Source: Lepas anatifera
Taxonomy: Eukaryota; Arthropoda; Thecostraca; Lepadidae
Assembly (NCBI GenBank): GCA_034440635.1
Contig: JAOTON010001351.1
Span: 585,501-649,500 of the forward strand
Reading direction: 5' to 3'
Length of the DNA stretch: 64,000 bases
Below the pieces are notes generated by a model that ran no database searches, was not told the origin of the DNA, and was given only the letters and a program-made list of their open reading frames with translations. The position numbers were made by a program, and so were the translations under genes. Every line of letters begins with the position of its first letter. Position 1 is the first letter of the stretch. This document shows positions 1 to 11,730 of the stretch, piece after piece.

Positions 1-36
1 TAATAGGGCCCCTGCCCTGAAATCGGGTTATAAGCT

Positions 37-1071
37 TTAACCCTCGCCCCACCGGGGGCCATCGATGGCCCCCCTAAGGTTTTTCCGGGATAGCCGAAAA
101 ACGACGAGGCGCAGCACCGTGGTTGAGGGCTCTACCTCTCACTGCATCATTTTCCCATCATCCCTGAAATTTTTTACCCCGGGTCACCCAAGGTCAGGTC
201 ACCAGACGAGGTCAACCAAGGTCACCTCACTTCACCTTTAGAGCTCTGTAAGAGCTACATTTCAAAGTCGATCGATTTGAAACTTCCTACACTTCATGAC
301 CCCTCCAGGGTCTACAAGGTGTATATCCGGGATTTTTTCGATTTCGTGCCCTGAGGTCACGTCACGAGGCGACCTCTCCCATTAGAAAAGCATGGGGAAA
401 AGCTATTTCATGATATAAAAGCCACAAAAATGATTGCAAATACTCAGACTGCTCAGAACAGTGTTTTTGGACACCCTTTCACGGATCCCAGGGGTCATAT
501 TTGCCCTTTGACTTTTCCAAGGTCATCCAAGGTCACCAGAGGTCAAAAACAGTATTTTGACAATAACTTTTGACCTAATTGAGTTAGAGCGGTGAAACAA
601 ACACCATCGTGTTTGTCTTGTCGCTGGCTTTCATTTGATATACGGCAAGGTCACTTTTTGACCTTTCGTGACCTCAGGTCATATTAGGTCACGAGGTGAC
701 CTCTGGCGGTCAAACCACTGGCGGGAGGTCTTTACGTTCCACATGGTGGAAAAAGTACTGGCAATTTGCTATCAAATCTACTTTACCAGGCCTCAATAGC
801 TCTAATGACATAAGAGTTATGCCCAGTTAACTTAATCATTGCATATTTGAGTGAAAATAGCCGATCTTGACCTAATTTGACCTCTGGAGGTCAAACCATT
901 GACCTGAGCACTAAAACATGCGAAGTAATTTCTTCCTGAATTCACGCAAGCTTTCTATTGCACTTCGCAGATTTGCGCTAACGCCCATATTTTCGGAGTT
1001 AGAGGGGGGGCCATCGATGGCCCCCCGGTGGGGCGAAGGTGGCGCCGGACTCCCGGTGGGGCGCGGGTTAA
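37..1071. mobile_element. TTAA-flanked non-autonomous DNA transposon, copy A
   Basis: The element is bounded by TTAA at 37-40 and 1068-1071. Its ends are inverted repeats that begin TTAACCCTCGCCCCACC on the left and, read inward, TTAACCCGCGCCCCACC on the right. Just inside each end is the palindrome CCATCGATGG set in G and C runs. The right end carries a second copy of the terminal motif separated by GAAGGTGGC. The interior has many AGGTCA/TGACCT half-sites and no credible long reading frame. The region 41567-42588 is a second copy in the opposite orientation, which fixes the boundaries. TTAA targeting suggests piggyBac-type mobilisation; no transposase is present. Confidence 0.85.
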
Positions 1072-3330
1072 TTAAAACCCTGAACTGTTCTGAAACTCCA
1101 TATATGCCGACAAGGGGCCCCTGGATGATTCGGGCCCTTAAGCTTATCTGGTCATCAGAGCTAATATGGACCTCTGTGTTGAACTGAAGGCCCCTGAGAT
1201 GGTCTGGGACCCCTATAAGGCTTTACAGCCACTGACCTAGCGGCCGTGAGCCTGAATGGGCCCATTGATATGTTCTGACAGTGGCGTAACCAGGGGAGGG
1301 GGTCCCTGGGGTCCGCGGACCCCCTTGGGCTAACCTTATGCACTTAAAACACGAACATTGATCTCGGGGCCCCCTGAGCTTGGTCTCGGGGGGCTTTCGA
1401 GCTTGGTCTCAGGAGGTCCCCGATAATCGGTATCGAGGGCTCCAGAGTACCGAATACATTTATGTATTCATGTATTGATCATTGGGGACCCCTGTGCTCA
1501 GTCTCAGGGGGTCCCGAGCTTGGCCTCAGGGCCCCGAGCTTGGTCGCAGGGCCCCTTTCCCCGAGCTCGGTCTCACGGGCCTTTCGATCTTGGTCTCACG
1601 GGCCTTTCGATTTTGGTCTCAGGGGCCCCCGAGCTTGGTCTCAGGGCCCCCGAGCTTGGTCTCAGGCCCCCCCCGAGTTTGGTGTCAGGGAGCCCTCCGA
1701 GCTTGGTCTCAGATAACCCCGAGCTTGGTCTCAGGGCCCCCGAGCTTGGTCTCAGGGGTGCCCCCAAGCTTGGTCTCAGGCCCCCCTCTCCCCGAGCTTG
1801 GTATCTGGGGCCCTCCGAGCTTGGTCTCAGGGAGCTCCCGAGCTTGGTCTCGGGAGGCCCTTCGAGTTTGGTCGCAGGGCCCCGAGCTTGGTCTTAGGTG
1901 CCCCCGAGCTTGGTGTCAGGGAGCCCTCCGAGCTTGGTCTCAGATAACCCCCGAGCTTGGTCTCAGGGGTAACCCCAAGCTTGGTCTCAGGCCCCCCTCT
2001 CCCCGAGCTTAATGTCAGGGGCCCCTGAACTTGGTCTCAGCGCCCCCGAGCTTTGTCTCAGGGGCCCCGAGCTTGGTGTCAGGGGCCCTCCGAGCTTGGT
2101 CTCAGGGAACGCCTGAGCTTGGTCTCAGGGTACCCCTGAGCTTGGTCTCAGGGGCCCCTGATCATCGGTATCGAGAGCTCCAGAGTACCGAACATTGATC
2201 TCGGGAGCCCCCTGAGCTCGGACTCACGGACCTTTCGATTTCGGTCTCAGGGCGCCCCAGAGCTTGGTTTCAGGGCTTCCCGAGCGTGGTCTCAGGGGAA
2301 CCCTGAACTTGGACTCAGGGGCCCCCATCTTGGTCTCACGGACCTTCCGAGCTTGGTCTCAGGGGGCCCCAATCATCGGTATCGAGGGCTCTGGAATACC
2401 GAACATTGATCTCGGGGGCTCCTGAGCTTGGTCCCAGGGGCCCGCGAGCTTGGTCTCAGGGGACAACGGAGCTTGGTCTCAGGGGGGGAAGCTTGGTCTC
2501 ATGGGCCTTTCAATGTTTGATCTCATGGGCCTTTCAATCTTGGCCTCACGGGATCTCGAGCTTGGTCTTAGGGAACCCCCGAGCTTGGTGTCAGGGGGCC
2601 TCGAGCTTGGTCTCAGGGAGCATCCGAGCTTAGTCCCAGGGTCCCCTCGAGCTTGGTCTCAGGGGTTTAGGGCCCCCTCGAGGTGCCCCCGACTATTGAT
2701 ATCGAGGGACTCATGAGTGAGGCACAAGCATTGGCCTCATAAGACCCAGAGTTTGGTCTCAGGGGCTCCCAGGCCTGGGTTCAGGACCCCCGAACATCGG
2801 CATCGAGGGGCTCCAGAGTACCGAGCATTAGTCTCGGGGGAGGGGGCTCGAAATATTGATCTTGAGAGCCCGGAACATCGGTGTCGAGTTACTCCTGAGC
2901 AAAGCGCGAACATGGGTCTAAGGCTGCCCCTGAGCCTGATCTAAGTGGGACCCCGAGATTGGTCTTAGGAGCCCCGGGCATCAGTATCAAGGGGCTTTGG
3001 AGTATTGGTCTGGGGGAGTAATTATTTTAGGGGCCTCCAAATGGTGATTTCTGAGGGTCCCCGAAAGTGTGGATGCAGTGGTGTAGCCAAGGAGGCCCTA
3101 GGCGTCCGCAGACCCCCCCTTGGGCCAATCTGAACCACTGCAAAAGATTCTCTGATCACGGTGCCCCCAGAGTCAGTCTCAGGGGCCCCTGAAGATTCGT
3201 TCTTAGGGCATCCCTGAGTCGGCCTCAAGGCCCCCTGAAAGTAGATTTCGGGGGCCCGATAGGGTTGATCTCAGAGGCCCCAAAAGTCGGGATCAGGGGC
3301 CCCGGTAGTCTGTCTCAGGGAAGGGGCCCC
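1072..3330. repeat. Left arm of large GC-rich inverted repeat, hAT-like repeat composite
   Basis: This arm is an imperfect reverse complement of 6595-8225. Landmarks shared in inverted order include the GTCCGCGGACCCC block (near 1310 and 7970), the segment near 3060-3120 matching 6830-6900, and the 3230-3330 block matching 6595-6680. Between about 1490 and 2660 it consists of a ~22-bp unit of the type GAGCTTGGTCTCAGGGGCCC with many variants. CAGTGGCGTAACCAGG-like ends (near 1278 and 3074) resemble hAT terminal repeats. Apparent reading frames through the array are open only because the unit lacks stops. Confidence 0.75.
1490..2660. repeat. Degenerate ~22-bp tandem repeat array
   Basis: The unit is approximately GAGCTTGGTCTCAGGGGCCC plus one or two C, repeated several dozen times with substitutions and small indels. 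The inverted arm at 7200-7930 carries the reverse-complement unit in fewer copies, so the array has expanded or contracted since the inverted duplication. Confidence 0.85.
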
Positions 3331-3789
3331 GGTAGTCTGTCATAGTAAAACGCCAAAAAAACATTTTTTGTTTTTTACCTAGACCCTTTTCAAATACGAA
3401 ATACATTTTTAAGCTTTTTTGGAGGATTTCAATCATTTGTTTACCACGAGCGCGTTTTTTATATTTACAGATGTTTAGGCCCTTTTCATTACATTTACAA
3501 AATTAAGAACTGTTTAGAAAACTACAGACAATGCTTTGATACCAAATAGTTTCACTTTGCTATGCCTAATCAACTTGTATTTGCTTATTTAATGACGAAA
3601 ATGGGAACATTTATGTAGGTTACTACGGATCTATTCTTTCCATCATTAGATATTGATTTAGGTAAAGGCTGATCACAATAAATACGCCTAGCTATATTTC
3701 GATGCCTAAAATGCAGAGTTCCAGCATGACTGCAAGTGCAATGTAGGTACTTGATGGCCAGCTTTGTGATGCCGAGGAGGTGTGGGAAT
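3331..3789. other. Unassigned AT-rich spacer inside the inverted repeat
   Basis: AT-rich sequence with no coding signal, RNA gene or terminal repeat that I can recognise. It is the start of the unique spacer between the two inverted arms. Confidence 0.5.
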
Positions 3790-3945
3790 GGTGTTAAAGT
3801 GGTTAGCAACCTTGCTTTCCACGCGACCAACTCGTATTTAAGGCACAGCAGATTCCTTGTGCAAGGAGCAATTTGACTCCCAAGAAACCCCTCCAACAGG
3901 GAAAGAGTTGGCGACGCCATATAACCCTGGCATCGAAAGACGTCG
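3790..3945 (+). mobile_element. tRNA-derived SINE, family 1, degraded copy
   Basis: The 5' part has an A-box-like stretch (AGTGGTTAGCAAC) followed by CTTGCTTTCCACGCG. The 3' part contains CCAACAGGGAAAGAGTTGGC and GACGCCATATAACCCTGG. The same 3' block occurs at 48320-48375 and, inverted, at 60340-60380, so at least three members lie in this window. The B box is eroded in this copy. Boundaries are approximate. Confidence 0.65.
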
Positions 3946-4180
3946 CGCCTTTCGATGGCTCAGGGACGGCTGTTGCTCGGCATTTAGTGCGGGGTCCGTG
4001 TCCGATTCATATTTTGTGTTGGGATTGATATGGAATGGAGTTTGATTGGGCCCAGTTCTCGGGACTCATTTGGAAACACTCGGGTAGTAGATGCCTTGGC
4101 TTTTTTACGAAGCGCTCCTCCTCCAGGGGCTTGCAGGCAGCGTACTACCGAACTCGAACGTTCCCAGACAAGCTATCGGG
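3946..4180. other. Unassigned spacer sequence
   Basis: No coding or repeat signal was recognised between the SINE and the hAT-like terminal block. Confidence 0.4.
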
Positions 4181-4312
4181 GCCGTTTGGGTTTCTTGTTC
4201 TATATTACAGTTGCTGATATTTGTATATTCGTTGCGGGGGCCCACCTCAAAAAGGGGGGCAGTATCCCCTGACCCCCGGTTCCTATGCCTATGCCGCCCA
4301 GGGGCCGCCAAA
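4181..4312. repeat. hAT-like terminal block, direct repeat of 8634-8757
   Basis: About 130 bases match 8634-8757 in the same orientation, including ATATTACAGTTG, a GTTGCGGGGGCCCA core and the ending CCCCGGTTCCTA(T/C)GCCTATG. Read inward the end is CATAGGCATAGGAACCGG, of the same style as the 62198-62442 insertion ends. It is probably the terminus of a non-autonomous hAT-like element; a matching partner end was not found. Confidence 0.6.
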
Positions 4313-4660
4313 TTATCTCGGAGGGCCCCAAAGTCCAGACCATGGACCAGGAACTCACCTCAGGGCCCCAGATTGGCTAATATAGGGTCCACCTCTCATA
4401 CCAGCTCAGGGGCTCCATTCAAGCTCACGGCCCCAGCTTAGCCCAAGGACCCTAGAAGAGTTCAAGGCCCGCATACCAGATCACAGGCCCCAGTTAAGCA
4501 CAGCGGTACCCAGATTAGCTCAGGGCCCCAGCTAGGCTTAGTGGGTCCCAGGGTGGCTGATATAGAGTCTCAGAACACAGTGGCGTAGCCAGGATTCGGC
4601 CAAGGAGGGGTCCGACTACCGTCGGGGGGCCCAGGCCGGGGGTCCCCTTAGTAACCGGGC
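4313..4660. repeat. CAGGGGCCCCAGATTAGCTC-type degenerate repeats and a hAT-like end
   Basis: Short GC-rich units with the core CTCAGGGCCCCAGATTGGC recur, like those at 8240-8620. At 4578-4593 lies CAGTGGCGTAGCCAGG, which matches the hAT-type terminal pattern CAGnGGCGnAnCCAG. Confidence 0.55.
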
Positions 4661-5570
4661 CCATCTCCTATGTCTTTTGTATAGTATTTTAACATTATAA
4701 CATTCACACGAAGGAAATTTTGTTATGGCTTTTAAGCACTCATTCTTATTTTGTTTATAGCTTGGTTTTTTCGATCCGACCAAGTGTTGGTAAACTAAAG
4801 TCACCAAATATTAAGGATGACCCATATCTTATATGGTAGCGTGGCTATAATAGCAGCTTTGTGCCATATTTCGAGAAAATCAGTGTTGATGCGCGCATGA
4901 TGTTAAACTTGAGTCTACCTCAATTCACTCGGGTAATCAGACCTGAAGTTATTGGAGGTAAGTCGTTTTGAGTACGAAGAAATGATCTACGGGAAATGAT
5001 TAGCAATTATTTCCCGGTGTCGAATCCATGAACTCTTTAATCAGGAAATTTCCAAAGAAACGAACAAAAAACGAATAAAGATACAAGGGATATGGGAGTG
5101 TGTCCTGAACGTTACATAACCTCTATTCCGTTGATAGATCCTGTTGAGATCCAGTTACTTTCTTACCCTTGCTATCTTGTAAACGAGCAAATTACCAAGA
5201 CAAAAGGCACCCAAGATATCTATCGCCTTGGCTCACTCTGTTATTGTTATTTTCAACCTTTCATACCTATTTTTCTTTTTGGGATTATGCTCATCAATTT
5301 CTGTCATTACCCTTGTTTGTCTGGTTTCCTACGAAAATATTGCCAAGTTGTTTATTTCAGAATATTTATGAATGTGTTAATTGGTGTTAAGCTACTAGAT
5401 TAAAAATTGACTAAAGATTGTTCGATTTGCTCTTATGGTAAAATTAGATTAATTTTTGCCTTTAAATCGATAATGGTGCCTGATCGACATGTTTCAATTT
5501 ATCCTTTTTAGTACGCAATAGGGGTAGGTACATTTTTTCGAGGCATATGATTTTGAAAATTTTTATTTGA
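4661..5570. other. Unassigned AT-rich spacer
   Basis: AT-rich sequence. One open frame (5092-5403, + strand) encodes a hydrophobic, Cys- and Phe-rich peptide without a recognisable domain. I see no splice or promoter context supporting it as a gene. Confidence 0.4.
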
Positions 5571-6594
5571 GCTCTGGAGCCACCTAAGACCAATACTTGG
5601 CGGCACTCACAAAGCTAATTTTCGGTCGCTCTCCCGATTAGATCTCAGGGGGTCTCTGAGACCGATTCACGGCGCCTCTTGATCAAAACTGGGGGCCCCT
5701 GAGAATCTCTCGGGGCTCCTGAGATTAGTTATCGGCAGCACCTCATAGACTAATTATTGGGCCCCCAGATTTGCTCTGGAGGGGGGCTGAGACTGACTAT
5801 CGTGGCCATCCAGATTAGCTATTGGGGTCCCCTGAGGCTGTCTTTGGGGTGGGGGAGGGGGCTGGGAATGACTTCCGACAACCCTCTGAGACTTACTCTA
5901 GGGCGCCCCTGAGACAAACACCCGGGGGGGGCGGTGGAATCACCTCTGAGACTGAGTCTTTGGCGTTCCTGAGACTGACTCTCGGAGGCTCCAGATTAGC
6001 TCTCGCGGGCATAAGGCTAACTCCGGGTCCGTGAGACCAAAAATCGGGAGCACCTCTGGAAAATACTCTCAGAACCCCGAGAGTAACTCTCGAATGTCTC
6101 TGAGACTGACAACCGGGAGCCCTCTGAGACTAACTTTTGGGTGCTCCCTGAGATTGACTCTTGGGGCCGCTTATACCAAAACTCGGGGGGGGGCACAGCC
6201 TGAGGCTAAATCTCGAGGGCTCCCGAAATTACCCCTCTGTGGCCCCCTGAAACCAGCACTCTGCGGATTAAATTAGACTAACTCTCGGACCCCCGGATTA
6301 ACTCTCGGGGCCACCTGAAACTAAATATTGACTCCTGAGAGAGAAACCTGTGAGACTATGAGGGCCCCCTGAGACCGACTCTTGGGGTGCTCTGAGACTG
6401 ACTCTTGGGGTTCTCTGAGACAGACTCTCAGGGGGACCCCGAGACCGAATCTCGGGGTCCCCTATGACAGACTCTTGGGGTCCCCTTGACCGACTCTTGG
6501 GGTTCTCTGAGACTGAGTGTCAGGGGCCCCCTGAAATAGACTGTTGCAATGCCCTGAGAACCACTCTCTGGGGGGCCCTGAGACTAGCTCGGCC
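5571..6594. repeat. Degenerate ~25-bp repeats of the GAGACTGACTCTCGGGGCCC type
   Basis: A block of imperfect units with the core CCCCTGAGACTGACTCT(C/T)GGGG. It joins directly to the right inverted arm and is built from words similar to those of the other hAT-like interiors in this window. Confidence 0.75.
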
Positions 6595-8225
6595 CCCCTC
6601 CCCTGAGACAGACTCCCGGGGCCCCTGATACCGACTTTTGGGGCCCCTGATACCAACCCTCAGGGGCCCTGAAATCTACTTTTGGGGGTCTTGAGACCGA
6701 CTCTCAGGGCGGGGGCCGTGAGGCCGACTCCGGGACGTCCTGAGAACGAATCTTCAGGGGCCCCTGAGACTGACTCTGGGGGCCCCGTGATCAGAGAATC
6801 CTTTGCAGTGGTTCAGATTGACCCAAGGGGTGGGGTCTGCGGACGCCTAGGGCCCCCTTGGCTACGCCACTGCATCCACACTTTCGGGGGCCCTCCGCAA
6901 TCACCATTTGGAGGCCCCTAAAATAATTACTCCCCTAGACCAATACTCCGGAGCCCCTTGATACTGATGCCCGGGGGTCCTAAGACCGAGCTCGGGGTCC
7001 CACTTAGATCAGGCTCAGGGGCACCCTTAGACCCATGCTCGCGCTTTTCTCAGGAGTAACTCGACGCTGATGTTCCGGGACCCTCAAGATCAATATTTCG
7101 AGCCCCCCCCGAGACTAATGCTTGGTACTCTGAAGCCCCTCGATGCCGATGCTCAGGGGTCCTGAACCCAGGCCTGGGGCCCCTGGGACCAAACTCTGGG
7201 TCTCATGAGGCCAATGCTCGTGCCTCACTCATGAGTCCCTCGATATCAATAGTCGGGGGCACCACGAGGGGGCCCTGAACCCCTGATACCAAGCTCGGGG
7301 GCCCCTGAGACCAAGCTCGAGGGGACCCTGAGACCAAGCTCGGATGCTCCCTGAGACCAAGCTCGAGGGCCCCTGACACCAAGCTCGGGGGTTCCTTGAG
7401 ACCAGCCTCGGGGGCCCCTGAGACCAAGCTCACGGGCCCCGAGATCAATATTCGGTATTCCAGAGCTCTCGATACCGATGATCGGGGGCCCCCTGAGACC
7501 AAGCTCGGAAGGCTCGTGAGACCAAGCTCGGGGCCCCTGAATCCAAGTTCAGGGGTCCCCTGAGACCACGCTCGGGGGGCCCTGAGACCAAGCTCTGGGG
7601 TACCCTGAGACCAAAATCGAAAGGCCCGTGAGACCAAGATCGAAAGGTCCGTGAGTCCGAGCTCAGGGGCCCCCGAGATCAATTTTCGGTACTCTGGAGC
7701 CCTCGATACCGATGATCAGGGGCCCCTGAGACCAAGCTCGGGGGTCCCCTGAGACCAAACTCGGGCGTTCCCTGAGGCCAAGCTCGGGACCCCCTGAGAC
7801 TGAGCACAGGGGTCCCCCAAGATAAATATTCGGTACTCTGGAGCCCTCGATACCGATTATCGGGGGCCTCCTGAGACCAAGCTCGGGTGCCCCTCCCCCA
7901 CCGAGACCAAGCTCAGGGTCCCCCGAGATCAATTTTTGTGTTTTTAGTGCATAAGGTCAGCCCAAGGGGGTCCGCGGACCCCAGGGACCCCCTCCCCTGG
8001 CTACACCACTGTCAGAACATCTCAAGGGACCCATTCAAGCTCATGGCCGCCAGGTCAGTGGCTGTAAAGCCTTATAGGGGTCCCAGGCCATCTCAGGGGC
8101 CCTCAGTTCAACACAGAGGCCCATGTTAGCTCTGATGACCAGATAAGCTTAAGGGCCTGGATCATCCAGGGGCCCTTGCCGGCATATTTGGGGTGTCAGA
8201 ACAGTCCAGGGTTTCAATTGAAGCT
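6595..8225. repeat. Right arm of large GC-rich inverted repeat
   Basis: This is the inverted counterpart of 1072-3330. The 7200-7930 part carries the reverse-complement unit TGAGACCAAGCTCGGGGGCC. The arm is about 0.6 kb shorter than the left one, mainly because its minisatellite section has fewer units. A hAT-like end reading CTTGGCTACGCCACTG lies near 6870 and a second, CTGGCTACACCACTG, near 7998. Confidence 0.75.
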
Positions 8226-8757
8226 TATAACCCAATTTAAGAGCAGGGGCCCTATTCCTGTGCAGGGGCCTCAGATAAGTTTAGGGTCTTCTGTGCATCA
8301 CAGGGGATCCAGATTAGCTCAAGGGACAATATTAACTTTACGGTCCCAGCTTAGCTCAGGGGCCCCCACGTCGGTAGATATAGGTTCTGGCCAACTCAAG
8401 GGGCCCTGTTCAAGGTTACGGCTCCTAACTCAGTTTAGGCATCCTAGAACAGTTCATGCTGCCCAAACCATCTCAGGGGCGCTCAGTTCAGCTCAAAGAG
8501 CCCAGATTAGCTCGTATGGCATCAAAGGCCAGTTCAGGGGCCCCGAGAAGCTCAGGGGACCTTAAAATCAACTCATAGGACCTCAACTTAGTTTAGGGGC
8601 ACAGGTAAGTTTAACGGGGTTCCGGGGCAAGCTATCGGGCCAGTTTGAGTTTCTCGCTTGATATTACAGTTGTTGATATTTTTATCTCCGTTGCGGGGGG
8701 CCCATCACAGAAAAGTGGGGGCCAGTGGCCCCCTGGCCCCCCGGTTCCTACGCCTAT
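8226..8757. repeat. GC-rich degenerate repeats ending in a hAT-like terminus
   Basis: Units of the type AGATTAGCTCAGGGGCCC run to about 8620, followed by the terminal block shared with 4181-4312, which ends GGTTCCTACGCCTATG. Confidence 0.6.
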
Positions 8758-8950
8758 GTCCACAGGTAGTAAAAAAACACCTTCGCGCAGCGCCACCGTA
8801 CTTCATCTACCTCTAACTCAAAATTTATGCAGCTTCTGGCAAAAGTTTAGGTCTGGGTCATACCAAGACAAACCGCCAAGCCAGGTCTAGAGACCTAACC
8901 TCGAAAAAAAGTTTGGAGGTGTTTATTGTTTATTGAGGGCTTATGAGCAA

Positions 8951-9161
8951 CAGGGGCGGACGCAGACCCGAGTTTTGTGGGGGGCCAAACCCAAGTCTGC
9001 CTCTCCTCTGGGGGGGTGGGAGTGAAGATTTTTTAGCTCTACAGACCTAGTGTAAACACCTTTTTCACAAATTTTCCGGCGTTTGGGGGGCCAAAATATA
9101 GTTTGGCCCCCCAGCGCTTTGGGGGGCCATGGCCGGAATGGCCCCCCTGCGTCCGCCAATG
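8951..9161. mobile_element. hAT-type MITE with 8-bp target duplication
   Basis: The 211-bp element has ends CAGGGGCGGACGCAG and, inverted, CATTGGCGGACGCAG. It is flanked by the perfect direct repeat ATGAGCAA (8943-8950 and 9162-9169). Eight-base target duplications and CA-starting ends of this type are characteristic of the hAT superfamily. The interior folds on itself through repeated GGGGGGCCA/TGGCCCCCC words. There is no coding capacity. Confidence 0.85.
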
Positions 9162-9169
9162 ATGAGCAA

Positions 9170-9595
9170 CAGATATATAGGACCCAATGACAGCTCAAGT
9201 CAAATGAGATAAAACATGTCGACGGATACAATGCACAGCATGAATATTTTCACGATATATGATCCTAGCTACATAACATATACAGAAAACCCTGTTAAAA
9301 CACAACAAGGCACACATAAAACCCTTTAAAACCACAGTCACTTCTCAGTGCAAAGGCAGCTGCTTGACGTAAGATCGGGTCAGTGACCTAAACTGCCCAA
9401 AAGAACAATTAAAAATGTCGGACTCAGGGCACGCTGCCAAATAAGAGTTAAAATTATTCGCCGAACGACAGAAAAGCCCTCGTCTTATGCAATCTACACG
9501 GCCGAAGGGCACGTGCAGCAGTCCGCGAGTCATCGCAGGTGTGTTTCTTGACGGAACACGCAACGCAAAGCTACCGAGCACCGAGCTACCGAGGT
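9170..9595. other. Unassigned sequence
   Basis: No gene or repeat boundary was recognised between the hAT MITE and the transposon relic that follows. Confidence 0.4.
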
Positions 9596-10145
9596 GCATC
9601 CGTAGGATCAAATTTAACCTATCATGCTTAGATTCACATCACATAGGAAGGTCACCGAGAAATATAATTGTTCGTAGCAGGATTTCCATGTCGATAACCT
9701 GGGACAAGGTCAGGGTCACGATCTTTCCATTAGAAATGTATGGGGCAATTGGTAAATTTTGATAACTTCGAGAATTCAGAATTGTCGAGAACTGCCATGG
9801 AGGCTTTATTTTTACGTTGTCGTGTCTGACTTGCCACTGCAGTTTGATTGATATTATTTTTACCATACAGACCTAAGCCTCTACGTCAAAGCAGGTTAAT
9901 TGTGAAATTTGACTAGACATAATTATTTGATTTATAATCCGATCGGGCTCGACAAGAGCATTCCAACGGTGCTGAACATTTCTCTACGGCTCTGCTCTGT
10001 CAGCTATTATGCCATAAAAGTTAGGTTTACACTTTGCTCCTGTGAGGAATACTTTGACCTTGAGCGACCTCAAAGGTGTCCCCACCAAACGATTGTATGT
10101 CATATACTATATGTATGTATGTCATGATACTATATCAAGGTCCAA
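9596..10145. mobile_element. Relic of an AGGTCA-rich TTAA-type transposon body
   Basis: The stretch around 9650-9755 (cell-like words TCGATAACCTGGGACAAGGTC and CCATTAGAAATGTATGGGG) aligns with the interiors of the TTAA elements at 22733, 24025 and 56432. Terminal repeats are not visible. The right part appears cut by the LINE fragment that follows. Confidence 0.5.
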
Positions 10146-10189
10146 TCTACCGAAAATCACCCGGCGAAACAATGTTTCGCCCACCCCGG

Positions 10190-11232
10190 ACGTGTATTAA
10201 AAACTAATCGGACAACCTGGCCTCCATTTAAGAATAGAGTAGCTAAGACCCTGGAAACCCTGAACCTTGCGATCCCAGAAGCCATAGGCAAACCCCCACT
10301 CTCCCGCTTTTGGACTCGCAAACAGCCCAAAGTCGAGTTTCTTTTCACCACACGCAAAGACAACCTCATCACAGAGGAGATCTCTCAGAAATTCTTAGAG
10401 TTCCAGTCTAACAACACTGGCAAAACCTTCATCTTCACAGCGGCTCTAAAATGGGCGAAAAAGTAGGCCTCGGCATCTGGGGTCAAAATATTTGCCTCCA
10501 AAAAGACTTCCGGACAACTGCTCTATCTTTACTGCCGAGGCTGTCGCCATTCTAGATACAATAGTCCTGATTAGAACCCTAAATATTAATTCAGCCGTCA
10601 TCTGTTCAGACTCTAAATCTGTTTTGCAAGCTATCACTAACGTCGTCAACACCAGCCATCACGTAGTAGCAGACATCCAGAAGGGTATCGACGATATCCG
10701 AGATGTTTCTTTTCTTTGGATCCCGGGCCACTGCAAAATTCTCGGAAATGAAAAAGCCGACGAACAGGCCAAAAAATATCTAGAACTCAGAGACGTAACA
10801 CCTCTCAAATGGTCTGGAGACGATAGCAAAGCTCTCCTCCAGAACCATATCCGCAAGTACATCCAAAATGACTGGACCACTAACCACAGCGCCCATTTAT
10901 TCCATATAAAGCCTAACATCGGCTACTGGCCCAGCTCCAACCAAGACAGTCGCCGGCGTGAGGTCATCCTGACCAGACTCAGAAGCGGACACACCAAATT
11001 AAATGCCTATGGGCGTGTAGGTACCTGTGGTACCTGCTCTGCCATGGAAAATCCCTACCATATCCTAATCGACTGTCCCCAGCACGATGCCCATAGGCAG
11101 CCCATGCTAGATTATTGCCGCATCAGAAATATCCCAGTAAACCTTTCCACTCTTCTCGGCAATGATCACCCTGAGCTGCTGGACAAGCTCTTTACATTCC
11201 TGAAGGCTACTAGGCTCGAGAGCTTTATCTGA
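10190..11232 (+). pseudogene. LINE ORF2 C-terminus: RNase H domain, frameshifted
   Basis: Translated in stages, this gives a linker (10190-10440), then an RNase H fold and a C-terminal region ending at the stop at 11230-11232. RNase H motifs visible are TAEA (catalytic Glu), CSDSKS (catalytic Asp), WIPGH and GNEKADEQAK (last catalytic Asp). A zinc-knuckle-like CGTCSAMENPYHILIDC follows. Two single-base frameshifts are evident, near 10440 and near 10495. The first falls in the codon for the first catalytic Asp, so this copy cannot make active RNase H. The longest intact frame is 10492-11232, which begins without an ATG, as expected for an internal fragment. Confidence 0.75.
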
Positions 11233-11403
11233 ACGTCTATGGTGGCAGGTATGAAAAATACCTGCATCCGAAGAGCACCCCTCATATTAGAAATAACAAT
11301 TACACTATAAACGTCCCTCTGACAAATTTAAACAATAGGTGCTTCAAACTAGGCTTTAACTGTCTGGTCCTGAGGTATGGTAGACTCAGAATAGCTCCCA
11401 CCA

Positions 11404-11455
11404 TAGAAAAAAACAAAACAAAACAAAAAAACAAAACAAAACAACAAAAAAGTTC
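11404..11455. repeat. A/C-rich simple repeat (CAAAA)n
   Basis: A run of AAAAC/CAAAA pentamers within the 3' region of the LINE fragment. Confidence 0.85.
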
Positions 11456-11730
11456 AACTAACCAACTAACCCTATCTAACCATCCGTTCATGTTTGCTAA
11501 CCAACTAACCCTAACTTAAGGACTACTAGCTATACTAACCACATCTAAGACTAACAACTAACCAACTCACACCCCTCCCTAACACTCTATCTGTTCTATT
11601 ACCCTTCTCTCTTCCTCTATGCGGCGGCTACCCAGCCAGAGAGGGTGCTGTAACCTCACCTCCTGGTTGCAGGATAAAGACCCGCGGCATCACGTCATGG
11701 TGCTTGCGGGTGTTTCTAATAACCCAAAAT

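Larger units (their letters stand above)
10150..11730 (+). mobile_element. 5'-truncated non-LTR retrotransposon (LINE)
   Basis: Only the 3' end of the reverse-transcriptase protein survives: a linker, an RNase H domain and a short Cys/His tail, followed by a ~0.5-kb 3' untranslated part containing an A/C-rich run (11404-11455). Severe 5' truncation is normal for LINEs. RNase H at the C-terminus points to the I/jockey/R1 side of LINE diversity; I cannot name the clade. The 3' boundary near 11730 is approximate and no target duplication was identified. Confidence 0.7.

Noticed and set aside
1475..2012. Long overlapping frames encoding repeats of the type ELGLRAP/SLVSGPP
   Set aside because: They come from the ~22-bp tandem array, which lacks stop codons in several frames. 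There is no domain, codon bias or splice context.
7203..7932. Long - strand frames with the same repeat peptides
   Set aside because: Inverted copy of the same array; the mirror image of the frames at 1475-2012.
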